Assembly (NCBI GenBank): GCA_902491055.1
Contig: CABUGI010000110.1
Span: 1-5,000, forward strand
Length of the DNA stretch: 5,000 nt
Source of the DNA: an uncultured Collinsella sp.
Lineage (GTDB): Bacteria > Actinomycetota > Coriobacteriia > Coriobacteriales > Coriobacteriaceae
Direction of reading: 5' to 3'
Shown here: positions 1 through 5,000 of the stretch, one piece after another
How the letters are laid out: every line of letters starts with the position of its first letter
Numbering within the stretch: the stretch's first letter is position 1
Notes under the pieces: model-generated
Databases searched by the model: none
What the model saw: only the letters and a program-made list of their open reading frames with translations
What the model was told of the DNA's origin: nothing
Position numbers and translations under genes: made by a program

Positions 1-75
1 CTTGCTCCCACCGATCAGGATGCAAATGCCGACCTGCTGATTTCTTGCGACATCGCGGCCGCGTTTGCGTTCTAG
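1..75 (+). CDS. C-terminal end of an upstream gene (partial, unidentified)
   Basis: Frame 1 is open from the first base to a TAG at 73-75 and gives 24 codons ending in DIAAAFAF. Most codons end in G or C, as in the clearly coding genes here, which favours a real reading frame over chance. The start lies outside the window and the tail shows no recognisable motif, so no function is proposed. It is on the same strand as the folate gene, whose start is 95 bases beyond this stop, so it could be co-transcribed with it. An open frame this short could also be accidental. Confidence 0.45.
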   Translation, partial: LAPTDQDANADLLISCDIAAAFAF

Positions 76-95
76 CCCGCGCGCGCGGATACAAT
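65..95 (+). promoter_or_regulatory. Possible promoter of the folate gene
   Basis: TACAAT at 90-95 matches the sigma-70 type -10 consensus at five of six positions and stands out in GC-rich DNA. A weak -35 candidate, TTGCGT at 65-70, lies 19 bases upstream and overlaps the end of the previous gene. A very similar ATACAAT box precedes coaX at the other end of the window, which gives modest support. Transcription would start near 102 and leave a leader of about 70 bases. Confidence 0.35.
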
Positions 96-117
96 AGAAA
101 GACTGAGTGCAAAGCGA

Positions 118-158
118 CCCCGCCGCCAGCTCCCCAAGCTCGGCGGCGTGGGCATTTT
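118..158 (+). promoter_or_regulatory. GC-rich leader hairpin followed by TTTT, possible terminator or attenuator
   Basis: CGCCGCC at 121-127 pairs with GGCGGCG at 142-148. AGCT at 128-131 pairs with AGCT at 137-140, leaving a CCCCA loop and a single bulged C at 141. CC at 118-119 can pair with GG at 150-151 to extend the stem. Four T follow at 155-158, directly before the Shine-Dalgarno. The structure could end transcripts of the upstream gene, attenuate the folate gene, or affect ribosome access. The T-run is short, so the terminator reading is uncertain. Confidence 0.35.
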
Positions 159-164
159 AGGAGG
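159..164 (+). promoter_or_regulatory. Ribosome binding site that fixes the folP-folK start
   Basis: AGGAGG sits six bases before ATG 171. The in-frame ATG at 165 directly abuts it and is too close to use. The open frame reaches back to 45, but its extra codons have no comparable site and run through the leader hairpin, so 171 is the chosen start. Confidence 0.8.
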
Positions 165-170
165 ATGTTC

Positions 171-1913
171 ATGGCGAACGACAGCAAGACATGGCGGTGC
201 GGAAAGTATGAGCTCAGCTTTGACCGTCCGCGCATCATGGGCGTCCTCAACGTGACGCCCGATTCGTTTAGCGACGGCGGGGAGCACTTCGACCCGGATG
301 CCGCCATCGAGTACGGCCTGGCGATGCTCGACGCCGGCGCCGACATCATCGACGTGGGCGGCGAGTCCACGCGCCCTGGTTTTACCCCGGTCAACCCCGA
401 TGAGGAAGCGCGCCGCGTGCTGCCCGTGGTGCGCGCGCTGGCCAAGGAGGGCGCCATCGTCTCGATCGACACGCGTCATGTAGCGGTTGCCAAGGCGGCC
501 GTGCGCTGCGGCGCCTCGATCGTCAACGACGTGACCGGCTTCACCGATCCCAAGATGGTCGAGTTTGTTAAGACGAGCACCTGCGGCGTCATCGTGATGC
601 ATGCCGGCGAGGTCGCCGCGCCCACCCGCACGCACGCAACGGTGCAGCTCGATACCTCGGCAGCGGCGTTTGTTGCCGAGAAGGCGCGCGAGGCGGCTGC
701 CGAGGCCGCGCGTGAGGCCGAGAAGCCGGCTCGCCGCCGTCGCGGCAAGTTGCTGGGCGATCCTAAGCCGGAGGCCAAGCTTCCGGGCGGCGTGGTGCAG
801 CCCTCGTTGCCGTTTGGCGAACCGGAGCCCACGTCCGAGCCTGCAAGCGAGCAGGAGACGCCGGCCGCCGAGCAGGCTGCTGCCGCCGAGACCGTCGCGC
901 TCGCGCCCGAGGCCGCGCCCGCAGCCACCGAGGCCGCATCGGAGCCCAATGACCGCCTGGCCGCCATGATGCGCCGCAGCGCCCGCCGCGAGGAAGCCTA
1001 CGTGCCCACCTCGCAGCTCCGCCGCTTCACCCTGCCCGATTCGGCGCCCATCATGCGCCGCGTCATGGGCTTTCTGTCCGACCAGGCCCGCACGCTCATC
1101 CATGCCGGCGTGTCGCGCGACCGCATCTGCATCGATCCTGGCCCGGGCTTTGGTAAGTCGGCTAACGAGGACATCGTCATCCAGCGCGAGACTGCCAAGA
1201 TGGCGTCACTGGGCTATCCGCTCATGTGCGCCGTGTCGCGCAAGCGCTTTGTGGGCGCCGTCTCGGGCGTGACCGAGGCCGCCGAGCGCGATGCCGCTAC
1301 GTTTGGCGTGTGCCTGGGCGCCATCCAGGCCGGTGCCAACATCGTGCGCGTGCACGACGCCGCGGGTTTTGCGCAGTTCCTAAACGGCTACTGGGCGGTT
1401 GCCAAGCCACAGCCGCGCCGCGCGTTTGTGGCCGTGGGCTCCAACCTGGGGCATCGCTGCGACAACATCCGCGCCGCACGCGAGATGATCGCCGAGATTC
1501 CACTCACCTGCGTGTCTAACTCCTCCAAGATTTACGAGAGCGAGCCTGCCTACGAGACGCGCCAGGACGCGTTTGCCAACGCCGTCATCGAGATCAAGAC
1601 CGAGCTTGCGCCGCTGGTGCTGCTCGACGAGCTCATGAAGATCGAGGCCGAGCTGGGGCGCGACCGCTCCAAAAAGGCCAAGGCCAACGGTCCGCGCACC
1701 ATCGACCTGGACCTGCTGTGGATGGACGGCGAGACCCACGGCGGCAAAAAGCTGCGCCTGCCGCATCCGCTGATCGGCGAGCGCGATTTTGTGCTGGTGC
1801 CGCTCGAGGACTTGATGCACGATCCGGCGCGGTTCTTCCGCTACAACGGCGTCGAGGTCAAGGAGCCCGAGGACCGCGTGGGCCATATCGTGGGCGAATT
1901 GGGGCGTATGTAG
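171..1913 (+). CDS. folP-folK: Bifunctional dihydropteroate synthase / HPPK (FolP-FolK fusion)
   Basis: A 580-residue cytosolic enzyme predicted to catalyse two consecutive functions of folate synthesis. HPPK pyrophosphorylates 6-hydroxymethyl-dihydropterin, and dihydropteroate synthase joins the product to p-aminobenzoate. The FolP domain covers about 20-405: MGVLNVTPDSFSDGG (23-37), DVGGESTRPG (61-70), VSIDT (97-101), IVNDV (117-121), VMH (142-144), DPGPGFGK (322-329), SRKRFVG (356-362) and VRVHD (392-396). The HPPK domain covers about 415-575: FVAVGSNLG (419-427), SKIYESEPAY (452-461), GPRTIDLDLL (507-516) with the two metal-binding Asp at 512 and 514, and PHPLIGERDFVLVPL (531-545). All expected catalytic motifs are present in both halves. 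The oddity is a low-complexity Ala/Glu/Pro-rich insertion at roughly 149-287, between VMH and the DPGPGFGK strand, where typical FolP has a short loop and a helix. HPPK at the C-terminus of FolP is the reverse of the HPPK-DHPS order I associate with eukaryotic fusions. The next gene abuts the stop codon, suggesting an operon. Confidence 0.95.
   Translation: MANDSKTWRCGKYELSFDRPRIMGVLNVTPDSFSDGGEHFDPDAAIEYGLAMLDAGADIIDVGGESTRPGFTPVNPDEEARRVLPVVRALAKEGAIVSIDTRHVAVAKAAVRCGASIVNDVTGFTDPKMVEFVKTSTCGVIVMHAGEVAAPTRTHATVQLDTSAAAFVAEKAREAAAEAAREAEKPARRRRGKLLGDPKPEAKLPGGVVQPSLPFGEPEPTSEPASEQETPAAEQAAAAETVALAPEAAPAATEAASEPNDRLAAMMRRSARREEAYVPTSQLRRFTLPDSAPIMRRVMGFLSDQARTLIHAGVSRDRICIDPGPGFGKSANEDIVIQRETAKMASLGYPLMCAVSRKRFVGAVSGVTEAAERDAATFGVCLGAIQAGANIVRVHDAAGFAQFLNGYWAVAKPQPRRAFVAVGSNLGHRCDNIRAAREMIAEIPLTCVSNSSKIYESEPAYETRQDAFANAVIEIKTELAPLVLLDELMKIEAELGRDRSKKAKANGPRTIDLDLLWMDGETHGGKKLRLPHPLIGERDFVLVPLEDLMHDPARFFRYNGVEVKEPEDRVGHIVGELGRM
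651..950 (+). other. Low-complexity insertion inside the FolP domain
   Basis: Codons 161-260 of the fusion encode an Ala/Glu/Arg stretch (about 161-190), a basic patch ARRRRGK (187-193), then a Pro/Glu/Ala-rich stretch to about 260. The helix-forming first part and the disorder-like second part suggest a flexible extension outside the TIM-barrel core. The DNA is enriched in GAGGCCGC-like words, so expansion by slippage or recombination of GC-rich repeats is plausible. No stop or frameshift is present, and conserved FolP sequence resumes near residue 293. Confidence 0.8.
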
Positions 1914-2615
1914 ATGATCGAGATGAATGCTGTTGTTGCCGGTACCGAGCTTGACGCCGCGCGCGACGCGGGCCGCGAGGGTGCGTCCGCGGGCTGGTGC
2001 GCTTGGAGCGCGGGCGATGCTTCGCTGACGTTTTCGCTGGTCGTGCGCCCGGACGTGAACATGCATGCCTTCCACGGCCTGCCGTTTGTGGCGGCGATGG
2101 GCATGATGGATGCGCTTGTGGGCACGGCTTCGACGCCGGGGTTGGGCCTTGCCGGTAAGGTGGGTATCCGGTGGCCGAGCGATATCGTGTGCGGTGCGCC
2201 TGCGTTTGAGACGTCGCTCGCGCGTGTTGCCGTGAACGGCGGTGCCGGTGCTGCGGGCATGTTCGGTGCCGTGACGGTGGATATTGAGCGTTCGGCGTTG
2301 AGCGAGCTCGGTGTGGGTGTGGCTGACGAAGCGCTGGTCGAGGCGCTGGCCGCCGCCATGCTGGCCCGCGTGGACGCCTGGGCGGTTGTTGCCAACACGC
2401 CGCAAGGCGCCGCAGGGCCGCTGGCTCCCGTGCTGGGCGAGTATTTCGACATGGTACCGCTGCTGGGCCGCCAAGTTGCGGCGGTGTCGCCCAACGGCTT
2501 GCCGCTTGCGGTCGGTGTGTTTGCGGGCCTGGACATCTGGGGCCGCGCGACCATCAAGACCGATGCCGGCGAGCAGGAGTTTCCGCCCGAGGCCGTACGA
2601 ATTCGCGGGCTGTAG
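1914..2615 (+). CDS. Biotin/lipoate protein ligase-like protein, apparently lacking key motifs
   Basis: A 233-residue protein resembling the catalytic and C-terminal domains of biotin--protein ligase (BirA family) without a DNA-binding domain. Support: LTFSLVVRP (38-46) resembles the family's 'lyfSlll.P' strand, VGIRWPSDIV (83-92) resembles 'vkWPNDi', and AVGVFAGLDIWGRATIKT (199-216) with FPPEAVRIRG (223-232) resembles the family's SH3-like C-terminus. Against normal activity: the biotin-binding GRGRxGR motif is not visible upstream of residue 38, the Lys-containing 'KlaGil' segment after WPNDL is replaced by GAPAFETSLARVAV, and Asn of WPND is Ser. It may be a diverged ligase, a ligase with another substrate, or a pseudoenzyme. 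ATG 1914 directly follows the folP-folK stop, so translation is probably coupled; GGGG at 1901-1904 is a weak Shine-Dalgarno. ATG 1923 is an alternative start. Ligase genes near coaX are known in other bacteria, which gives mild contextual support. Confidence 0.6.
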   Translation: MIEMNAVVAGTELDAARDAGREGASAGWCAWSAGDASLTFSLVVRPDVNMHAFHGLPFVAAMGMMDALVGTASTPGLGLAGKVGIRWPSDIVCGAPAFETSLARVAVNGGAGAAGMFGAVTVDIERSALSELGVGVADEALVEALAAAMLARVDAWAVVANTPQGAAGPLAPVLGEYFDMVPLLGRQVAAVSPNGLPLAVGVFAGLDIWGRATIKTDAGEQEFPPEAVRIRGL

Positions 2616-2652
2616 CGCGAGGCACCAGCGCTCAAAGACAACGATGACAACA

Positions 2653-2684
2653 AGACCCTCCTCGGCCTGCGCCGGGGAGGGTTT
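2653..2684 (+). terminator. Rho-independent-type terminator of the folP-folK/ligase-like unit
   Basis: ACCCTCCTCGGC at 2655-2666 pairs with GCCGGGGAGGGT at 2671-2682 through 12 base pairs, including one G-T, around the loop CTGC. The flanking AAG/TTT can extend the stem at its base. Only three T follow (2682-2684), so the U-tract is short, but the position 37 bases after the stop and the strong stem favour termination. Confidence 0.65.
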
Positions 2685-2713
2685 CGCCTATCTGGGGAAT
2701 GGGTTGCCAGCGC

Positions 2714-2756
2714 CCTATTCCTCAAAACTGAAAAATTTTCGTTTTTGAGGAATAGG
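2714..2756. repeat. 43-bp palindromic repeat, copy 1
   Basis: The 14-base arms CCTATTCCTCAAAA and TTTTGAGGAATAGG are exact inverted repeats. Inside, GAAAA and TTTTC pair again around a single A, separated from the outer arms by a 2-base mismatch or wobble (CT against GT). It matches copy 3 at 42 of 43 positions and copy 2 at 38 of 43, and all three align in the same orientation through the slightly asymmetric core. It lies 30 bases beyond the terminator of the preceding unit. Confidence 0.93.
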
Positions 2757-2783
2757 ATTAAGGCAGCTCGGTCTTTCTCGAGG

Positions 2784-2798
2784 TATATTCGCTATAGA
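2784..2798 (+). promoter_or_regulatory. Weak promoter candidate between repeat copies 1 and 2
   Basis: The 43-base spacer between the two palindromes holds TATATT (2784-2789) and TATAGA (2793-2798), both like -10 boxes. No convincing -35 hexamer is seen at the right distance. A promoter is expected here because a terminator precedes the ATPase, and a start near 2800 would put palindrome copy 2 at the 5' end of the mRNA. Confidence 0.25.
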
Positions 2799-2799
2799 G

Positions 2800-2842
2800 C
2801 CTATTCCTCAAAACTGAAATTTTTTCAGTTTTGAGGAATAGC
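2800..2842. repeat. 43-bp palindromic repeat, copy 2 (ATPase leader)
   Basis: This is the most symmetric copy: bases 2801-2819 and 2823-2841 form a perfect 19-bp inverted repeat around a TTT loop. It differs from copies 1 and 3 mainly in the core, where compensating changes restore pairing, and in the last base (C instead of G). It ends 13 bases before the ATPase Shine-Dalgarno, so as RNA it would form a stable hairpin in the 5' leader. Confidence 0.93.
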
Positions 2843-2855
2843 GATAAAAGACCGC

Positions 2856-2862
2856 GAGGAGG
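2856..2862 (+). promoter_or_regulatory. Ribosome binding site of the ATPase gene
   Basis: GAGGAGG lies five bases before ATG 2868, an almost ideal Shine-Dalgarno that supports this start over the downstream in-frame ATG codons. Confidence 0.8.
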
Positions 2863-2867
2863 CCCCG

Positions 2868-4064
2868 ATGAAACTCATCAATAGAACGTCATATATGGAC
2901 ACGTTGACGAGTCTTATTGGCGTGCCGGACATCAAGGTCATCACGGGCATCCGTCGTAGCGGTAAATCAAAATTGCTCGAGGCCCTCCGCGATTACGTGG
3001 AGGCAAATCTGTCCAATTCGAATGTCATCCATATCAACTACAACCTCGATAAGTTCGAGAACTTGCTCGAGTATCACGCGTTGCTCGCCTATGTAAAAGA
3101 TCATCGAGTGCCCGGCAAGCAAAACTTCCTGCTTATCGATGAGGTTCAGATGTGCGACGGCTTTGAACGTGCGATCAACAGCCTTCACGCATCCGAGCAG
3201 TACGACATCTTCATCACCGGATCGAATGCCTTTTTGCTGTCGAGCGATCTGTCGACGCTCTTTACGGGGCGTACGTTCGAGATCGAGGTTTTCCCATTCT
3301 CGTTTGAGGAGTATCGTCTCTATGGCGACGAGGGCGAGGTCGACCGCGACTTCGATGAGTACGCGAGAACCGGCGGTATGTCCGGCTCTTACCCTTATCC
3401 ACTGCAGGAGCAGCGCTATCAATATCTCTCCAACGTCTTCAAGACGCTCATTGTGAGAGATATCGTGCAGCGGCATAACGTGAGAAACGAATCGGCGCTG
3501 CTGCGCATTGCCGATTACATGATGGACAACGTTTCCAACATTGCGTCGGCACGCAACATTACTGATGCATTAAATGCGGATGGGCTAAAGATTACGAACA
3601 AGACGGTCGGCACGTACATGGGGTACCTGTGCGATGCGTTTGCCTTCTATAAAGTTCGTCGGTACGACATTCGCGGCAAAAAATACCTTAAGAGCGGCGA
3701 GAAGTACTATCTGGCGGACCATGCGTTTAAATATGCGCTTCTTGGTACACGTGATATGGATTGGGGACGCGTATACGAGAACATGGTGGCAATCGAGCTG
3801 CTGCGTCGCGGATACGAGGTATACGTCGGCGTGCTCTATAAAAAGGAAATAGACTTTGTAGCAATCAAGCGGAGCGAGAAACTCTACATTCAGGTGAGCG
3901 ACGACATCAGCTCGGATAAGACATTTGAACGCGAGATTTCGCCACTGCTGAGCATTGGCGATGCGTATCCCAAGATGATTCTCGCCCGCACGCATCACGA
4001 GGCCACGGATCGCGACGGAGTGCAGATCGTGGACCTGGCGAGGTGGTTGTGCGGCGAGGCGTAG
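2868..4064 (+). CDS. AAA+ ATPase with DUF4143 domain (COG1373 type)
   Basis: A 398-residue predicted cytosolic ATPase. The N-terminal AAA domain shows Walker A GIRRSGKS (27-34), Walker B FLLIDEVQ (87-94) and a sensor-1-like FITGSN (115-120), followed by FPFSFEEY (142-149), typical of this family. The middle (about 185-300) fits the DUF4143 helical region. The C-terminus resembles a PD-(D/E)XK nuclease fold: GRVYENMVAIELLRRGYEV (300-318), EIDFV (327-331) and YIQVSDD (340-346). In the last motif the usual IEVK is IQVS, so the catalytic Glu and Lys are absent and nuclease activity is doubtful. The length is normal for the family. The cellular role of these proteins is poorly known; defence or mobile-element functions are speculation. 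It is AT-richer than its neighbours (for example 27 of 60 G+C at 3541-3600 against 41 of 60 at 1381-1440) and uses AGA codons, which suggests acquisition by transfer. It is monocistronic and flanked by palindromes. Confidence 0.9.
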   Translation: MKLINRTSYMDTLTSLIGVPDIKVITGIRRSGKSKLLEALRDYVEANLSNSNVIHINYNLDKFENLLEYHALLAYVKDHRVPGKQNFLLIDEVQMCDGFERAINSLHASEQYDIFITGSNAFLLSSDLSTLFTGRTFEIEVFPFSFEEYRLYGDEGEVDRDFDEYARTGGMSGSYPYPLQEQRYQYLSNVFKTLIVRDIVQRHNVRNESALLRIADYMMDNVSNIASARNITDALNADGLKITNKTVGTYMGYLCDAFAFYKVRRYDIRGKKYLKSGEKYYLADHAFKYALLGTRDMDWGRVYENMVAIELLRRGYEVYVGVLYKKEIDFVAIKRSEKLYIQVSDDISSDKTFEREISPLLSIGDAYPKMILARTHHEATDRDGVQIVDLARWLCGEA

Positions 4065-4071
4065 CGGAAAG

Positions 4072-4114
4072 CCTATTCCTCAAAACTGAAAAATTTTCGA
4101 TTTTGAGGAATAGG
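4072..4114. repeat. 43-bp palindromic repeat, copy 3
   Basis: The arms CCTATTCCTCAAAA and TTTTGAGGAATAGG are identical to those of copy 1, and only one core base differs (A instead of T at 4100). It begins 7 bases after the ATPase stop codon and ends 55 bases before the coaX stop codon. As a hairpin between convergent genes it could act as a transcript end in both directions, although it lacks a following T-run. Confidence 0.93.
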
Positions 4115-4169
4115 ACCAATGCATTGCTTAGTTCGCCGCTCGCGCCCGTGCTCGACTTAAGCCCCTGCT

Positions 4170-4943
4170 CTATCCCAGCTCCTGCATGCGGCGGTAGATT
4201 TCGCAGATGCCCTTGATGGTGAGCTGTCCATCGACCACGTCGAAGGCATCGGTCGAATCGGCGACGATGCTGGCGAGACCGCCCGTGGCGATGACGATGG
4301 CGTCCTCGCGGCCCAGCTCGCGCTTCATGCGCGCGACCAGGCCCTCGGCCATGGCGGCGGCGCCCATCACGGCGCCGACCTTGATGCACTCCTCGGTATC
4401 GCGGCCGATGGCGTGTTCGGGCGCCTCGAGCGGCACGCTGGCGAGCTTGGCGGCACGGGCGGCAAGCGCGTCCATGGAGATGCGGATGCCCGGCGCGATC
4501 GCTCCGCCAATGTAATAGCCGTCCTCGTCGATGACGTCGATATTGGTCGCGGTGCCAAAGTCCACCACGATTGCCGGCGCGCCGTAGAAAGTTTCGGCCG
4601 CAACGGCGTTGGCGACGCGGTCGGCACCCACGGCCTGGGGGCGTGCCGCGCGCAGCTTGGTCACGGCGGCGGTCTGCGGCCCGATAACGATGGCGTCTGC
4701 CGCGATGCGGTCGGCCACGGTGTGCCACTCGCGCGAGAGCTGCGGCACCACGCCGGCGAAGGCGATCGCGTCGACCGCGTCGAGCGAGAGGTCGTACATC
4801 TTAAAGAAGCCCATCAGGCGCACGTGAATCTCGTCGGCGGTATAGGAGCGGTCGGTGGGCATGCGCCACGACTGCACCAGCTCGTCTCCGTCAAACAGGC
4901 CCATGGCCGTCTGCGTGTTTCCCATATCGATAGCGAGCAGCAT
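4170..4943 (-). CDS. coaX: Type III pantothenate kinase
   Basis: A 257-residue cytosolic enzyme that phosphorylates pantothenate with ATP, the first step of coenzyme A synthesis. Length and motifs fit the CoaX family of the ASKHA fold: DMGNT (6-10) for phosphate binding, AGVVPQL (63-69), PQAVGADR (102-109) with the presumed catalytic Asp at 108, VVDFGTATNID (126-136), GGAIAPGI (146-153) and IATGGLA (218-224). No expected motif is missing; Asn 134 replaces the Thr or Ser more usual after GTAT. The start ATG (4941-4943) has a GGGAG Shine-Dalgarno at 4949-4953 with a 5-base gap. It is convergent with the ATPase and separated from it by palindrome copy 3; no clear hairpin terminator of its own is seen in 4115-4169. 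The gene behaves as ordinary GC-rich chromosome, unlike the ATPase. Confidence 0.95.
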   Translation of the reverse strand: MLLAIDMGNTQTAMGLFDGDELVQSWRMPTDRSYTADEIHVRLMGFFKMYDLSLDAVDAIAFAGVVPQLSREWHTVADRIAADAIVIGPQTAAVTKLRAARPQAVGADRVANAVAAETFYGAPAIVVDFGTATNIDVIDEDGYYIGGAIAPGIRISMDALAARAAKLASVPLEAPEHAIGRDTEECIKVGAVMGAAAMAEGLVARMKRELGREDAIVIATGGLASIVADSTDAFDVVDGQLTIKGICEIYRRMQELG

Positions 4944-4979
4944 GTCTACTCCCGGTGTCGGCGTAAAAGGACGCGCACC

Positions 4980-4987
4980 ATTGTATA
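4980..4987 (-). promoter_or_regulatory. -10-like box upstream of coaX
   Basis: On the minus strand TATACAAT reads from 4987 to 4980 and contains TACAAT, the same hexamer as in the folate leader. The matching -35 would lie at or beyond the edge of the window, so the promoter is incomplete here. It would give a leader of roughly 30 bases. Confidence 0.35.
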
Positions 4988-5000
4988 CGTGCCGTCGGCG

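Larger units (their letters stand above)
2714..4114 (+). mobile_element. Candidate palindrome-bounded ATPase cassette
   Basis: The block runs from palindrome copy 1 to copy 3 and holds copy 2, the ATPase gene and nothing else. Its base composition is lower in GC than both sides, and it sits between two convergent transcription units, a safe place for insertion. There is no transposase, integrase or obvious target-site duplication: the bases before copy 1 and after copy 3 do not match. The inner limit could be copy 2 rather than copy 1. Mobility is therefore an inference from repeat placement and composition only. Confidence 0.35.

Noticed and set aside
72..1103. Minus-strand open frame (343 codons) opposite the FolP domain
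   Set aside because: It lies opposite conserved FolP motifs and encodes Gly/Arg/Leu-rich low-complexity sequence without family resemblance.
1380..2474. Long minus-strand open frame (364 codons) opposite folP-folK and the ligase-like gene
   Set aside because: It spans two clearly coding genes on the other strand, its translation is His/Arg-rich with no recognisable domain, and such frames arise commonly opposite GC-rich genes.
2714..4114. CRISPR array
   Set aside because: Only three repeats, with spacings of 43 and about 1230 bases, the larger gap filled by a gene. The repeats are near-perfect palindromes and no cas gene is present.
2714..4114. Classical insertion sequence
   Set aside because: The gene between the repeats is an AAA/DUF4143 ATPase, not a DDE, HUH or serine/tyrosine transposase. 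The repeats are each palindromic and in the same orientation rather than one inverted pair, and no target duplication was seen.
4117..4126. CAATGCATTG, a 10-base palindrome after copy 3
   Set aside because: Short palindromes of this size occur by chance and nothing around it suggests a site.
3907..4728. Minus-strand open frame overlapping coaX in another frame
   Set aside because: It is a shadow of coaX: Arg/Gly-rich translation, no motif, and it runs through palindrome copy 3 into the ATPase.

Overview
The window looks like a GC-rich actinobacterial chromosome. The best guess is a gut member of the Coriobacteriia such as Collinsella. That guess rests on composition, the fused folate gene and a general memory of gene neighbourhoods; no search was run. 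It holds three housekeeping-type genes and one AT-richer accessory gene, and most of the DNA is coding.

Layout: (1) Bases 1-75 carry the in-frame tail of an upstream gene. (2) A leader of about 95 bases follows, with a -10-like TACAAT, a GC-rich hairpin and a strong Shine-Dalgarno. It leads into a 580-residue fusion of dihydropteroate synthase (FolP) and HPPK (FolK), two consecutive functions of folate synthesis. The FolP half carries an unusual Ala/Glu/Pro-rich insertion of roughly 130 residues. (3) Directly abutting is a 233-residue protein that resembles the biotin/lipoate protein ligase family but lacks recognisable copies of its key motifs. A GC-rich hairpin terminator closes this two-gene unit. 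(4) Next comes an AT-richer block at 2714-4114. It contains an AAA+ ATPase of the DUF4143 (COG1373) type, with two copies of a 43-bp palindrome upstream and a third copy 7 bases after its stop codon. (5) On the minus strand, convergent with everything else, lies coaX (type III pantothenate kinase, first step of coenzyme A synthesis), with its own Shine-Dalgarno and a -10-like box.

The folate, ligase-like and CoaX genes form a cofactor-metabolism neighbourhood. The ATPase block appears to have been inserted into the space between two convergent units. The most interesting signal is the triple palindrome that brackets the ATPase. It may mark the ends of a mobile or selfish unit, or be the binding or regulatory site of the ATPase. 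Its function cannot be decided from this sequence alone.
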